A DNA stretch of 64,000 nucleotides from Megascapheus bottae (taxonomy: Eukaryota > Chordata > Mammalia > Rodentia > Geomyidae), in assembly GCA_024803745.1 (NCBI GenBank), contig JANJXV010000039.1:11073501-11137500 (forward strand). Reading direction: 5' to 3'. Within the stretch, counting starts at the first letter, position 1; the number at the start of each line of letters is the position of its first letter. The translations under genes and the position numbers were made by a program. Shown here piece after piece: positions 1 through 10,482 of the stretch. The notes beneath the pieces are model-generated. The model saw only the letters and a list, made by a program, of their open reading frames with translations, had not been told where the DNA came from and did not search any database.

Positions 1-245
1 AAATTAAAGGTAATTATAAAAATAAATAAAATGAGGACAATGTTATTAAATTCTGGCTCAATACTGTGCATGCAGTGAGAGTTGGCCTGAGGCCTGCTGT
101 AGTTCTTCCAAGAGGCGGGGTGACAGGCAGGAAAAAGATGGGGTGAAAGTCCCACTGGGATATGGAAGGGGATGTGTCAGAGGATTGCTGGGGAGTGGGT
201 CACTTATCTGGACCTCAAGTTCATTTATGGGAGGTCCTTGTAACT

Positions 246-370
246 GTCTGCCTGCCTGCATGCCTGCCTACATGCAAGCATGCATGCCCTGTGTGTCTCT
301 CTCCCTCCATCCCTCTGTCCCTCCCTCCGCCCCTCCCTCCCTCCCTGCTTCCCTCCATTTCTTTCTTTCT
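246..370. repeat. CTGC/CCTCC pyrimidine-rich simple repeat
   Basis: Repeated CTGC/CATGC words grade into CCCT/CCTT runs. The three overlapping frames that stay open here reflect low complexity, not coding. It abuts the 3' tail of an antisense SINE. Confidence 0.8.
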
Positions 371-374
371 TGTG

Positions 375-602
375 CAGTTCTGGAGCTTGAACTCAGGGCC
401 TGGGCACTGTCCCCTAAGTTCTATTTGCTCAAGGCTGGTGCTCTACCACTTGAAACACGCAACTACTTTCCATTTTTTTTGCTGTTAATTGGTGATAAAA
501 AAAAATCTTTCAGATTTGTCTGCTCCAGCAGATTTTGAACCACAGCCCTCATACCTCAACCTCTTCATGAGCTAGGATTACAGGTGTGAGCTACTGGCCT
601 GT
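375..602 (-). mobile_element. 7SL/B1-like + Geo dimeric SINE
   Basis: Read on the minus strand, the left monomer carries the B1/7SL-type words CCTGTAATCCTAGC and GTTCAAA, and the right monomer carries GGTAGAGC and GAGTTCAAGC. The copy is full length but diverged, with a poly-T insertion between monomers. Confidence 0.85.
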
Positions 603-802
603 GGCTCCTTGTATCTCTTAAAGCTTCCTTGAACATTACAACAGCCCAGGAAGGGCAAGGCTTGGGGTGGGGGTGGGGGAGCGGGAGTGGTAGAAGGGTT
701 TCTTTGCTTGGATCTAGTTTTTAACTCAACAAGGAACTTCCATTTCCTTTAACAAATAAAATCTCTCAGGTTACCGATCAGAGCTGCCTTAAGAAGATGT
801 CC
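603..802. other. Unassigned sequence
   Basis: Short non-repetitive stretch between two SINEs. It has a G-rich run near 665-690 and no gene signal that I can see. Confidence 0.5.
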
Positions 803-1009
803 ATAAGTCCAGTTCTGGTGGCTCACGTCCATAATTCTAGCTTCTCCATTGGCTGAAATCTGAGGATCAATGTTCAGAGCCAGCCTTGGACTCTTATCTT
901 TAATTTAGATAATGCACCAAAAAAAAAAAAACCAGAAGTGGAGCTGTGACTCAAATGGTTGAGCATCATCCTTAAACATCAGCATGCAGGGCCTGAGTTC
1001 AAGCACCAT
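803..1009 (+). mobile_element. 7SL/B1-like + Geo dimeric SINE
   Basis: The left monomer begins near GTGGCTCACG and the right monomer follows an A-rich linker at about 918. The 3' end (GAGTTCAAGCACC) runs straight into a CA microsatellite, so the SINE tail probably seeded that array. Confidence 0.85.
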
Positions 1010-1014
1010 ACACA

Positions 1015-1062
<48 letters not shown>
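1010..1062. repeat. (CA)n microsatellite
   Basis: About 25 CA units directly at the 3' end of the preceding SINE. The cysteine/valine-rich minus-strand reading frame through it is an artefact. Confidence 0.95.
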
Positions 1063-1064
<2 letters not shown>

Positions 1065-1511
1065 CTGCGCACAAGAGAGAGAGAACAGCTCTGGGGTTCT
1101 GGATAAATGAGAATTGATTAATCATTCCTCTGCATTGAAGAAAAATAATAATTTGAGAATACACAAAGTCCTCCCTTTTTTTGTCTCCTAGACCCTTCTT
1201 ATCCTTCCTGAACATCATAGGTTCAAAGCCCATGGGTCTCTGCTATGGTCTCGGACCTGTTCCATTTTCCAAGAGCCCTCAAGTCTCGACTAAGCTGCTG
1301 GCCTCTTGCGCTTCCTACTGAGCTTGTCACATTTGGTCCCAATTTCCCAGAGGGACAGTTAGTAACAGGCCCACTCTTAATGTCTGTGGGTAAGAACCAT
1401 CCAGTGAGCCACAAGCCCACCAACTTCAGCTTACAAAGGCAGACACAGTGCCACCCACCACAAATAAGCACACACAAACTAAACAAGTGGTCTTAAAAAA
1501 TCACAATCAAA
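1063..1511. other. Unassigned sequence
   Basis: No repeat family or exon recognised. Open frames on both strands around 1223-1496 overlap each other and show no domain. Confidence 0.5.
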
Positions 1512-1757
1512 AGTGCCAGGCATGGGTGCCTCAGCCCTGTCCATCCTAGCTACTCAGGAGACTGAGCTCTGAGGATCACAGTTCAAAGCCAGCCTGGGCA
1601 GAAAAATTTGTGAGATTCTTCTCGCCAATGAACCAGAAGTGGAGCTGTGGCTCAAGTGGTAGAGCACTAGCCTTGAGCAAAAAAGCTCAGGGACAGCACT
1701 TAGGCCCAGCCAGTTCTCTTCCCAGGACCAGCATATGAAAAAAAGAAAAAAAAAATC
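1512..1757 (+). mobile_element. 7SL/B1-like + Geo dimeric SINE
   Basis: Full-length copy ending in an A-rich tail. The right monomer shows a clear pol III A-box-like TGGCTCAAGTGG at 1648-1659, with GGTAGAGC completing a D-arm-like fold. Confidence 0.9.
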
Positions 1758-3208
1758 ACAGTCAAGTCCTAGTACACATAAAAACCCAGCCTGAAAGAGC
1801 GATTCATGCTTTTCTCCCCAGAGACAAAAATACTCTTGAAAACATTCCAGCAGTTTTGAGCTCAGACCTTACAAATCTACCATGTATTTCTCTTTCAAGA
1901 AAGGAATATTTCAAATATCAGTAAAATCTTTATAAGAACAACTAAATAGATGGGATTTAGCTTCACAATGAACTACATTTTTCCCCCTCAAAGGGTATGG
2001 GTAAAAAAAAAGAGAGAGAGAATTCGAGATTTTTTTTTTTGGTAGAAAAAGATTTTATTCTGGCTGATATTGCCTGAGCGGATACTTCTGACACTGGAGA
2101 TTATTTGTATGGCAGCAAGCTTGTTGTAATTAACACACAAGGACCTGCTCCAATTCCTGGTAATATATCTTTCTAAGACTTTGATGATGCTAAGAGATTT
2201 TTGTGGAATCCCACATTGCCGACTTGGAAGAAACCGCATTGGAGAGAGACACCTTGGATGAAATTGAAAATAACTCCAGTTTTAATATGCCATCCCGAGA
2301 GATTCCTACAAAGAACAGGTTAAAGGTATGCGTGTAGATTGAACTGTGGATCAAAATGGAAGAAAGTTGGTTGGGAGGAGGGGGGGGGGAGACCCTTCCA
2401 CTACCAGAGAGCTCTGATTGGACCTTCTTCTTTGAGAGTGGGGTAAAGGGGGATGTTTTGGACCCTTGAGTATCTTCTTTGGTCTCAAACATAAATGACT
2501 TCCTTAAAGGATTTAATTAATTCTTAAATGTGCAGAGGACCCCTGAGTACAAACATTAACTTGTTAAATGCATTGAGTCAGATTCTGTGCTCAGCCTGCA
2601 CAGTAGTCATCCCGATATTCCTGGGGTTGTCAAACATAGGCAGGGCTACAGATGTCCAACATTTGGGGTACCCAATCCTCATAAGCCTGTCCCCCCTCCT
2701 CCTCAAACACCAGGCTGTGTGAGTCACTTGGACAGAGGCCATTGCCAGCCTGTGCCTCGTTCCAGTCCCCTCAACCTCCCAGAAGTGGCACCCAGTGAGA
2801 ACTCAGTCTCCTCTCTGCTTGGTGGCTGTCTTTCCTCTTCATTGAGCTCTCCAGGTCGCTGATGGCATCTTGGAGCGTGGCAAGGGCCCCGTGCAGCAGA
2901 GGACATGTTGAGAGAAACACTAGAATGTAACAAACTGCAGTGAGAGGGGCCTCACGCCACAGCCTCCCCAGATGTGAGGACATCAGGAAACCAAGCTGGT
3001 TGCCTCTGCTAGGACCCAGGCCAGCTCTCCCTTCCTGCCTGCAGCAGCTCAGGGCCTTGGCTCCTCCAGGCCCCGCCCAGCCCAAGTTCATGTGCAGCCT
3101 CCATAGAGCGCAATATTCTATGCAGTGTCTGTATTGGCCGGACACTGATTCAAAACTGGACAAGAAAAAAATGGACTGCCTACAATAACTGATCATACTA
3201 ACTGTGCA
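1758..3208. other. Repeat-poor unassigned stretch
   Basis: No SINE in about 1.45 kb. Two places look faintly coding: 2078-2330 on the + strand (see findings) and about 2770-2900 on the - strand. Neither has good splice context or a recognised protein. The GA run at 2011-2022 and the poly-T at 2031-2040 are simple sequence. Confidence 0.5.
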
Positions 3209-3304
3209 ATGGGCCGGGCATGGTGGCCTTGAGCTGAAGAACTCAGGGACAACGCCCAGGCCCAGAGTTCAAGCCCCATGGCCCACAAAAACAAACAAAT
3301 AAAC
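3209..3304 (+). mobile_element. Internally deleted 7SL-Geo SINE
   Basis: The first about 20 bp of the 7SL-like head (GGGCCGGGCATGGTGG) joins directly to the last about 75 bp of the right monomer (GAACTCAGGGACA to GAGTTCAAGCCC). Most of both monomers is therefore missing. An A-rich tail follows. Confidence 0.7.
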
Positions 3305-3486
3305 AGTGCAATGGTGTCTCAAGCCTGTAATCCTAGCTGCTTAAGAGGCTGAGCCTAGAGGACCATGATTCAAAGCCAGGCAACACCTAGACTGTAATCT
3401 CCAATTAAGCAGCAAAATACCAGACTGGAGGGACCATTCAAGAGGTAGAGCACTAGCCATGAGCAAGAAAGGTGAATGTGCCCCAG
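3305..3486 (+). mobile_element. 7SL-Geo SINE, 3' truncated
   Basis: The left monomer is complete (CCTGTAATCCTAGC present). The right monomer stops shortly after GGTAGAGCACTAGCC, where the next SINE begins. Confidence 0.75.
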
Positions 3487-3610
3487 TACTCATGCCTATA
3501 ATCCTATCTCCTCAGGAGGCTGAGATCTGGGGACTGAAATTCAAAGGCAGGCTAGGCAGAAAATTCCAGATTCCTATCTCCACTTAACCAGCAAAAATGG
3601 AAGCATGGAG

Positions 3611-3802
3611 GGCCGGGAGTTTGGCCTAGTGGTTAAAGTGCTTGCCTAGCATGCAAGAAGACCCGGGTTCGATTCCTCGGTACCACATACATAGAAAAAA
3701 GCCAGAAGTGGTGCTGAGGCTCAAGTGGTAGAGCTCTAGCCTTGAGAAAGTCCAAGGACAGTGCTCAGGCCCTGAGCTCAAGCCCACAACTGGCAAAAAA
3801 AA
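3611..3802 (+). mobile_element. IDL-Geo dimeric SINE (tRNA-Ala/ID-like left monomer)
   Basis: The left monomer shows a pol III A box (TTGGCCTAGTGG) and B box (GGGTTCGATTCC) of tRNA-Ala/ID type, followed by the shared right monomer and an A tail. A 13-bp target-site duplication, AATGGAAGCATGG, lies at 3596-3608 and 3803-3815. This marks a genuine, fairly young retroposition. Confidence 0.95.
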
Positions 3803-3839
3803 AATGGAAGCATGGTTCACAGAGCATGTCACCAGTGAA

Positions 3840-3853
3840 CCGAGAGAGAGAGG

Positions 3854-3887
<34 letters not shown>

Positions 3888-3944
3888 GAGACAGAGACAG
3901 ACAGAGAGAGACAGGCAGAGAGAGAGAGACAGACAGAGAGAGAC

Positions 3945-3975
<31 letters not shown>

Positions 3976-4055
3976 GAGAATGACAGAGACAAAGAGAAAC
4001 AGAGAGAAAGACAGAGAGAGACAAAGAGACAAAGAGAGTGTGTGTGTGAGAGAGA
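3840..4055. repeat. (GA)n/(GACA)n compound microsatellite
   Basis: Over 200 bp of mixed GAGA and GACA units on the + strand. Long ORFs on both strands (RQTERE on +, SLCLSVCL on -) are translations of the repeat. Confidence 0.95.
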
Positions 4056-4239
4056 GAAGCAAAAATACAGGGCCCTGAGTTCAAATCCCAGTACTGGCAA
4101 CCACACCATAAAAGCTGAGGGCTTGAGGCCTTGAGTTCAAGCCCTGATACTGAAACATACAAAAAAGTATCCCTTCACACATACTTGTATAAGTGTGTCT
4201 ATGTGTGTGTGCATATTTGTATGAACGATGTCTCCTGCT

Positions 4240-4480
4240 GGATAGCAGCAGATAGAATAGTATTAGGGAAAGTGAAAATGAGCATGATTTTTCCGAACAC
4301 AGTTTGGTGTCATTTATTGAAAGCCTAAAATATATTTATAACTTATGACTCAGTATTCCAAGTCCTAGAACAACCTACGAAGCCTACAAAAATGAAGACC
4401 AAGCTGGCGGAAACGCTAATTATAGCCAAAATGCTCTAAGAGACATAGATGCTCAAAATATTCCAAAGAGGGGGAATAGT
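4240..4480 (+). mobile_element. Possible ancient LINE-1 3' fragment
   Basis: The word order (CACAGTTTGGTGTCATTT, then a TATGACTCAGTATTCCAAG block, then ATTATAGCCAAAATG) resembles the ORF2 C-terminal region of old L1M elements. It is heavily diverged and could be chance. Confidence 0.4.
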
Positions 4481-4589
4481 TATATTCCCGTGGAAAACTT
4501 AGCATTGGTAATGAAGTCCCTGAAACAATTTTGAAGTATGGGAAAGGGCTCATGATATAATTTCATGTGAAAAGCAAAGGTCTGCTTTG

Positions 4590-4815
4590 ATCTGATCCCA
4601 TTCTGAAAAGGAATATGTACATAAATGTATGATATATACATATATTCACATAACATGAATGAGAAAAATATAGATGGAATATATAAAAAGAAAAATATGA
4701 CATATATGTATATACAGATGTGTATACAGATCACACAAATATCTATATTGCGTATGTGTTTATATACATATATGTGTGTATAATCACACATATGAATGTA
4801 TATATATATATGTGT
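4590..4815. repeat. AT-rich TATG/CATA low-complexity region
   Basis: Degenerate ATATGT/ACATAT words with short alternating purine-pyrimidine runs. No coding potential. Confidence 0.7.
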
Positions 4816-5071
4816 GTCTGATCATAAAAGTATAATAAAGTCATTTCTGAAGACAAAACTAAAGTGAAAGAAACTCTACACTCAGGACTAATTTTCAGCA
4901 CTCTTGATCTTTACTTTTTTTTTCCAAGAGAGGAGTAGAAAACCTGGCTCTGTATCTAGTTTGGGACTAGTGATCAATGAATCTGACTTTAAAAACGTAA
5001 TAACCATTAATGATTTAAAATAATAATGACTATTATTGTAATGATGAACACGGAATTGGTTGTTTTGTTTT

Positions 5072-5291
5072 GTGCCAATGCTAGGGCTTGAACTTAGGGC
5101 CTGGATACTATCTCTTGGCTTTTTCACTCAAGATTGGCATTCTACACCTTCACTGCCAACTTTTTGCTGATTCACTGGACATGAGAATCTCACAGACTTT
5201 CCTACTCGGGTGAGGTTTGAACCATGATCCTCAGATCTCATATCTCAGACTCCTGAGAAACCAAGATTACAGGCATGAGCCGTGGCACTCA
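5072..5291 (-). mobile_element. 7SL/B1-like + Geo dimeric SINE
   Basis: Antisense copy. It begins with the right-monomer complement (GGGCTTGAACTTAGGGCC) and ends with the left-monomer complement (AGATTACAGGCATGAGCC). Confidence 0.85.
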
Positions 5292-5945
5292 ACTGATGAA
5301 CATATTTTAATTGCACCATTTTAATTACAATGCTAAAGCCATTCTGCATTAGCCATACGTATGTGAAGGACTGATCTTCAAAGCTGGTCCACTATCAGGA
5401 TTAATCTTTCCACCTACAAGCCTCCCTCCTCTCAACCAGAGGAACCAATCACCTTTGTTCTCTCTTTGCCTATCCCAAACACACTCTTTCTCATGTCTAT
5501 CCATGCTCCAAGATTATAATAGAAGAGAATGAGTTAGCATGCTTTCTCATGAAGGAGGGGATGTAAGCTTAAAGCATTTTATCTCCTGGGATATTGGAAT
5601 TTTTCTAACAAATCCTGCAAGACTAAATAGTTTCATCCGGGGTGATCTTGATTTACTTATTGTCCACCACTTAAAGTCAATGAAATGAAGAAGGTTAAGT
5701 TAATTTCCTGCTAGGCATGCCCCATCTGCAGCAGCACGTGGAAAGGGATATATAGAAAGGTACTGCCTCTGGGCAGGGCTGACTTCTTCAGGAAAAACAA
5801 ATCAGTACTCTGTCAGGAGGTCAGAGATGCCACTGCCATTTTGGATGGGTGCCCTCAACCCTCAGAAATGCTCCATAGATGACAGTCACGATGATGCAAT
5901 TGTCAGAGATGTGTTCTAATTATCCAATGGACAAATATACGCATG
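5292..5945. other. Repeat-free unassigned stretch
   Basis: About 650 bp without recognisable repeats or exons. It is AT-rich at the start (TTTTAATTGCACC) and contains a TATATA-like motif at about 5749. No gene is supported. Confidence 0.5.
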
Positions 5946-5947
5946 CT

Positions 5948-6165
5948 TATGCCAGGTGCCAGAGGCTCCTTAGTTACTCAGAAGGCTGAGATTTGAAGGT
6001 CATAGTTCAAAGTCATCCCAGGCAAGAAAGTCTAAGAGATTCTCTTCTCCCATGAATCAGCAAAATGCCAGAAACAGTGGTGTGACTCAAGAGGCAAAGC
6101 ACTAGTCTTGAGGGGAAAATCTTAGGGATAGTGCCTAAGCCTTGAGTTAAAGCCCAGTACCAGTA
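5948..6165 (+). mobile_element. 7SL/B1-like + Geo dimeric SINE with GATA tail
   Basis: Complete but diverged copy. Its terminal GAGTTAAAGCCCAGTACC leads directly into a GATA array. Confidence 0.8.
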
Positions 6166-6185
6166 TGATAGATAGATAGATAGAC

Positions 6186-6217
<32 letters not shown>
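6166..6217. repeat. (GATA)n microsatellite
   Basis: About 12 units with one GACA interruption, seeded at a SINE 3' end. Confidence 0.95.
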
Positions 6218-6299
6218 GATATGTGGATATGTGTGATATCTATATATCTGTACGTGGTCATTTTGATAGGTGTCATAAAAACCTCTCACAAAATTGAGC

Positions 6300-6990
6300 A
6301 TTCATGTTTGATCTTCAGAACAAGACGTATTTGAGGATAAGATCATTATAATATTTATATCCAAACAATCCCAAAATAAAACTGAAAACAAATTGAAGGT
6401 GTAAAATTACTCACCTCAACCTATTATAAATATTATGACAGTTCTAGTCAATGCAACTTGCTAAGAAAATTAAGTAAGGACTACAGGTATTGGAAATAAG
6501 AAATGAAGACAATCAGCTGGGAGGCAGTGGCTCACACCTGTAATCCAAGCTTAGCAGGAGGCTGAGAGCGGAGGATCACAGTTCAAAGCCAATCCCAACA
6601 AGAAAGTCTGTGAGACTCTTGTCTCCAATCAACCACAAAAAGCTAGAAGTGGAACTGTGACCCAAGTGCTCACCTTGAGGGGAAAAAAAACTCAGAAGGG
6701 AAAACTGAGCAGGTCCTATTGCCCAGTCCCCCAAGTAGCCTTTCTTCTTGTTAAATAATCTCTTTATAATTGTGAAAAAGAGAAGAAAAGAGCTCAGCAA
6801 TAGCACCCAGGTTCTGAATTCAGTCTCTAGTACCAGTACCAAAAAAATTTTAAAAAAGATTATAATTACTTTTTTTTTCTGCTGATGTATTTGACCAACT
6901 AGAAAACCCTATAAATATTAAACTCTAAAGAGTCAAAATTGAAATATAATCTGAAGTTGATTGTTTCAAAGGGAAAACTGAGCAGGCACA
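6300..6990 (+). pseudogene. LINE-1 ORF2 reverse transcriptase fragment, split by a SINE
   Basis: 6310-6520 resembles the stretch between the QGCPLS and FADD motifs of L1 reverse transcriptase. After the SINE, 6875-6912 still reads as a degraded FADD-like block followed by LENP. It is short, frameshifted and inactive. Assignment is by eye. Confidence 0.6.
6521..6844 (+). mobile_element. 7SL-Geo SINE with internal foreign insert
   Basis: The SINE lies inside an L1 fragment. Its right monomer is broken at about 6690 by about 100 bp of unrelated AT-rich sequence, then resumes at 6790 (AGAGCTCAGCAATAGCACCC). An 18-bp word at the insert start recurs downstream at 6969-6986. Confidence 0.7.
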
Positions 6991-7947
6991 TCGATCTATG
7001 TTTTCTGCCTCTCCTACTGTCTCGAAATGGCATAAAAGGATTTTTAGAGAAGGGACTGTTTTACAGGATTAACTCCCTCCTGGTATTAGAAAACACAGAA
7101 GTGGGTGAATGAGTATGCCAGGAATTGTGAGACATCTCTGGAAAAATGGAAAACAGGATCTGTTTGATTTAGAAAACAAACTAAGGGAAAAAAAGAACAG
7201 CCTCAAATACACTTAGGGAAAGAAACTTGAAATAAGCTGATTCAGAGAAATCAGAATACAAAATTCAGTGAAAGAAGAGAGTTTAATCCCTAAAATCCAG
7301 CACCAAATATGACACTCCACAGACATGATTGACCTGCTCTGAAAACTAAAAAGAGCCAGGAAGAGCCTAGAGGTCACTTGGTGAGGCAGAGGACTGCTAA
7401 AGATGAATACCTTCAAATGACCCAGCTACAGAGCAATAACCTCGCCCGAAGAGGCTGGGGATACAATGGAGAGAAGGACAAGTTCAAGTGGGCCTGTTTT
7501 TCTGCTAAATTGTCTCCTACAACCCATCCCAGAACCTTCTGCAAGCACCCCGCTCATGGCATGGGGAAGATTAAAGATATGACACACCTGCAATACCACA
7601 GAGGAAGTTCCTGCCTGCTTGCAGCCCCTCCTCAGCTGTTAGCTGTGTCTTCATAAATACAAATGGCATAGAAAGCTCACTAGACATACAGAAAAAAAAA
7701 AGGAAAAGAAGGAAGATGAACCCAAAAGAAACAAACGAGATTCAGATAGCAGAACAATTCAATTTGAAAATTCTAACTAGTGTCTTGACAGAACATGAAA
7801 GACCATTACACCCATTAAGTGTGTAAAGACTACTTGGAACCAGAGCAAAACAAAAGGGGGAAAAAGCCAAGAAAGATGATGCAAACTGTAACTGCGATTG
7901 CTATATTTTAAAAAAAGGAAAATGTTATTAATGATTTGAAAACTAGT
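6991..7947. other. Unassigned; possibly an old LINE (HAL1-like)
   Basis: A-rich sequence without SINEs. The A-rich 7680-7930 segment and the ORF1-like block at 9.05 kb lie on the same strand and could belong to one ancient HAL1/L1 element, but I cannot support this firmly. The 92-codon open frame at 7378-7656 has no recognisable domain. Confidence 0.35.
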
Positions 7948-8180
7948 AGCCAGCCATTAGTGGCTCACACCTGTCATTCTAGCTAGCTACTCAGGAGGCT
8001 GAGATCTGAAGATCATACTGTAGCCAGCAGAGGAAGATAAATCTGAGAACTTCTATTCTCCAATTAATCACCAGTGATCTGGACGTGGGACTGTCACTCT
8101 AGTAATAGAGCCCCAGTTTTTGGAAGAAAAAGCTAAAGGATAGTGCCCAGATCCTAAAGTTCAAACCCCAGTATCAACAC
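7948..8180 (+). mobile_element. 7SL/B1-like + Geo dimeric SINE
   Basis: Diverged full-length copy (GTGGCTCACACCTGTCATTC start; AAAGTTCAAACCCCAGTATC end). Confidence 0.8.
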
Positions 8181-8211
8181 ATCAGCACGGGCACGTGCCC
8201 AGGAGCACACT

Positions 8212-8212
<1 letters not shown>

Positions 8213-8273
<61 letters not shown>

Positions 8274-8344
8274 GGAGGGAGGGAGGGAGGGAGGGAGGGA
8301 GGGAGGGAGGGAGAGGGAGGGAGGGAGGGAGGGAGGGAGGGAGG

Positions 8345-8409
<65 letters not shown>
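8213..8409. repeat. (GA)n-(GGGA)n-(GA)n compound microsatellite
   Basis: Nearly pure purine + strand: GA, then GGGA, then GA. It lies close behind a SINE 3' end. Long SLSL/PPSLPP frames on the minus strand are repeat translation. Purine/pyrimidine mirror symmetry allows triplex DNA. Confidence 0.95.
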
Positions 8410-8411
<2 letters not shown>

Positions 8412-8483
8412 ACTGAAGATCTAAAAAAAGAGTAGACATGATGGAAGACAAGATTCTGACATGGAAGATGTGGTAAATAGCAT

Positions 8484-8548
8484 GCACACACATTCACATA
8501 CACATACATACACATGCACACACACTGACACACACACACACACACTCG
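8484..8548. repeat. Degenerate (CA)n microsatellite
   Basis: CACACA/CATACA words, interrupted. Confidence 0.85.
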
Positions 8549-8597
8549 CACAATGCAAAATGGAAAGTGAGAGTGAAACTTAAGACTCATGAAGGGG

Positions 8598-8793
8598 GGC
8601 CGGGAGTTTGGCCTAGTGGTTAAAGTGCTTGCCTAGCATGCATGAAGACCTGGGTTCGATTCCTTGGTACCACATACATAGAAAAAAGCCGGAAGTGGTG
8701 CTGAGGCTCAAGTGGTAGAGCCCTAGCCTTGAGAAAGTCCAAGGACAGTGCTCAGGCCCTGAGCTCAAGCCCAGGACTAGCAAAAAAAAAAAA
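8598..8793 (+). mobile_element. IDL-Geo dimeric SINE with perfect TSD
   Basis: Intact A box, B box and right monomer, ending in an A tail. A 14-bp duplication, AAGACTCATGAAGG, lies at 8582-8595 and 8794-8807. The perfect duplication and low divergence from the copy at 3611 indicate recent activity. Confidence 0.97.
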
Positions 8794-9049
8794 AAGACTC
8801 ATGAAGGTACACTCTAGAAAGTCTAATACCCCTCTAGTAAAATTTCTAGAGATGATGAAGATGGAAGATGGTGGTGGTGATGATAATGATGAAGATAGAA
8901 TTAGAAATCATCTGTAGACTGAAAAAAAATTCACATGGTTAAGTGGGGAGGGGGGAGTTAGGGGCTTGGAAATGTTCTAAAATAAACAATCGCATAAGGT
9001 CCTATTTAGAAGAAACTTCCAACCCCAAAAGAAAGGAGGGAAATGTTTT

Positions 9050-9300
9050 AAAAAGAGATGACTTACAAAGAAATGAAAGCTAGATTGCCATCAGACTTTC
9101 CATTGACGACTCTAGATAGTTCTAAATAGTCAACTCCTATTTACAAAGGGCTTATGGAAGTTTATTTTAAACCTAGAATTCTATACATAGCACCAAGTCC
9201 AAGATAAAAATAACGCATATTCAGTCACCAAAGGATTCAGGCTCTCTGAGATCATTAAGAATATTATATACCAGCAGAAACACAAAAGTTAAACATGTAG
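9050..9300 (+). mobile_element. Ancient LINE-1/HAL1 ORF1-like fragment
   Basis: The block ACCTAGAATTCTATACATAG near 9171, with preceding CCATCAGACTTTCC and following CACCAAAGGATTCAGG, matches the word order of the 3' part of ORF1 in old mammalian L1/HAL1 elements. Frames are broken. Confidence 0.5.
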
Positions 9301-9632
9301 GGAACCAAACTTCGGTTAAAATTTATATTTAAGTCTAAAATATGGATGGTGCACAATCTTTAAAGTCTGTAATTAAAATCACAGATCATTTTCACATGAA
9401 AGGAAAAGAAAAGGGGGTGACAGATGCCAAGAAATGTAAAGGCTTAGTAAAATTCTTGTCTTGTTTGGGGAGGGCCTGTATGCTAAAGGCATACATTTAC
9501 ATACATGCATTTAAATGTATGTGATTTACCACATACATTAAGTATGACCATTATATGAACAGACTTTCTTTTATAGCACAAAAGAAAAGGGAACAAAGAC
9601 TATTTAACCCATATAATAATATGGGTTAAATA

Positions 9633-9825
9633 ATATGTAATCCTAACTACTCAGGAGTCTGAGAGCTGATGATGTCACTTCAAAGCCAGCCCATGCAGAA
9701 ATGTTTGTGAGATTCTCATTTCCAACTAACCACCAAAAAGTTGGAAATGGAGCTGTGGCTCATGTGGTAGAGTGAAAAAGCTAAGGGAAAGCTCCCAAGT
9801 CTTGAGTTCCAGCCTCAGTACTAAC
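9633..9825 (+). mobile_element. 7SL-Geo SINE, 5' truncated
   Basis: Begins inside the left monomer (TGTAATCCTAACTACTCAGG) and continues through the right monomer to GAGTTCCAGCC. Confidence 0.85.
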
Positions 9826-10240
9826 ACAAGAATATAAAACAAAATAAAATGGAAACAATAGGATAAATAAAACAGAGAAATGTAAAAAGGACAGCACAAA
9901 TAAAACCAAAGAAATGTTAATAGGTTAAAATCATATGAGAAAGATTTTAGGGGTTAGATAATGTCAAATAAATATATACATTTACATAATTCCCCGGTTT
10001 TATACTCTATGTGAGAGCCAGCTTACATGTAAAGGTTAAATTATAGAAATGAAAAAAAATAGGTTAAAGCAATGTTAATAAGATGAATATAGATACTGAA
10101 ATATTAACATACAATAATGTAGTGCTAAAGGGGATTGCCTATCAAAGAATCACAAGAAATAGTTGTAACTCTGTACATAGAAATAACAAAAGTGAACATG
10201 TAAAACTTAAGAAATACATTGTGAGTAACATTTACATTTT
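9826..10240. other. AT-rich unassigned sequence
   Basis: A-rich stretch with TAAATAA words. No gene or clear repeat family recognised. Confidence 0.5.
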
Positions 10241-10256
10241 CTTCAGATATTTCTTT

Positions 10257-10466
10257 TTTTTTCTTTTTTTTTTTTATTTCTGCCAGTCCTGGGCTTGAGC
10301 TCAGGGCCTGAGCACTGTCTTTGGACTTTCTCAAGGCTAGAGCTCTACCACTTGAGCCTCAGCACCACTTCTGGCTTTTTTGTATGTATGTGGTACCAAG
10401 GAATCGAACCCGGGTCTTCATGCATGCTAGGCAAGCACTTTAACCACTAGGCCAAACTCCCGGCCC
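10257..10466 (-). mobile_element. IDL-Geo dimeric SINE with perfect TSD
   Basis: Antisense copy with a poly-T start (its A tail) and GGCCAAACTCCCGGCCCC at its end. A perfect 16-bp duplication, CTTCAGATATTTCTTT, lies at 10241-10256 and 10467-10482. Confidence 0.97.
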
Positions 10467-10482
10467 CTTCAGATATTTCTTT

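Larger units (their letters stand above)
3487..4170 (+). mobile_element. 7SL-Geo SINE split by IDL-Geo and a GA array
   Basis: The left monomer occupies 3487-3608. After an inserted IDL-Geo copy and a long GA/GACA array, right-monomer-like sequence resumes at about 4068 (GGCCCTGAGTTCAAATCCC) and repeats once more near 4125. Assigning both halves to one original copy is inference. Confidence 0.55.

Noticed and set aside
2771..3196. 141-codon minus-strand frame with a coiled-coil-like end (LQDAISDLESS)
   Set aside because: Upstream part is not protein-like, no splice sites fit, and the opposite strand is equally open.
3611..3700. Possible tRNA gene (A box, B box)
   Set aside because: It is the tRNA-derived head of IDL-Geo SINEs, repeated many times, without a foldable anticodon arm or tRNA 3' end.
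3626..4162. 178-codon minus-strand frame rich in SLCLSV
   Set aside because: Runs through a GA/GACA microsatellite and an IDL-Geo SINE.
8174..8590. 138-codon minus-strand frame
   Set aside because: GA/GGGA microsatellite translation.
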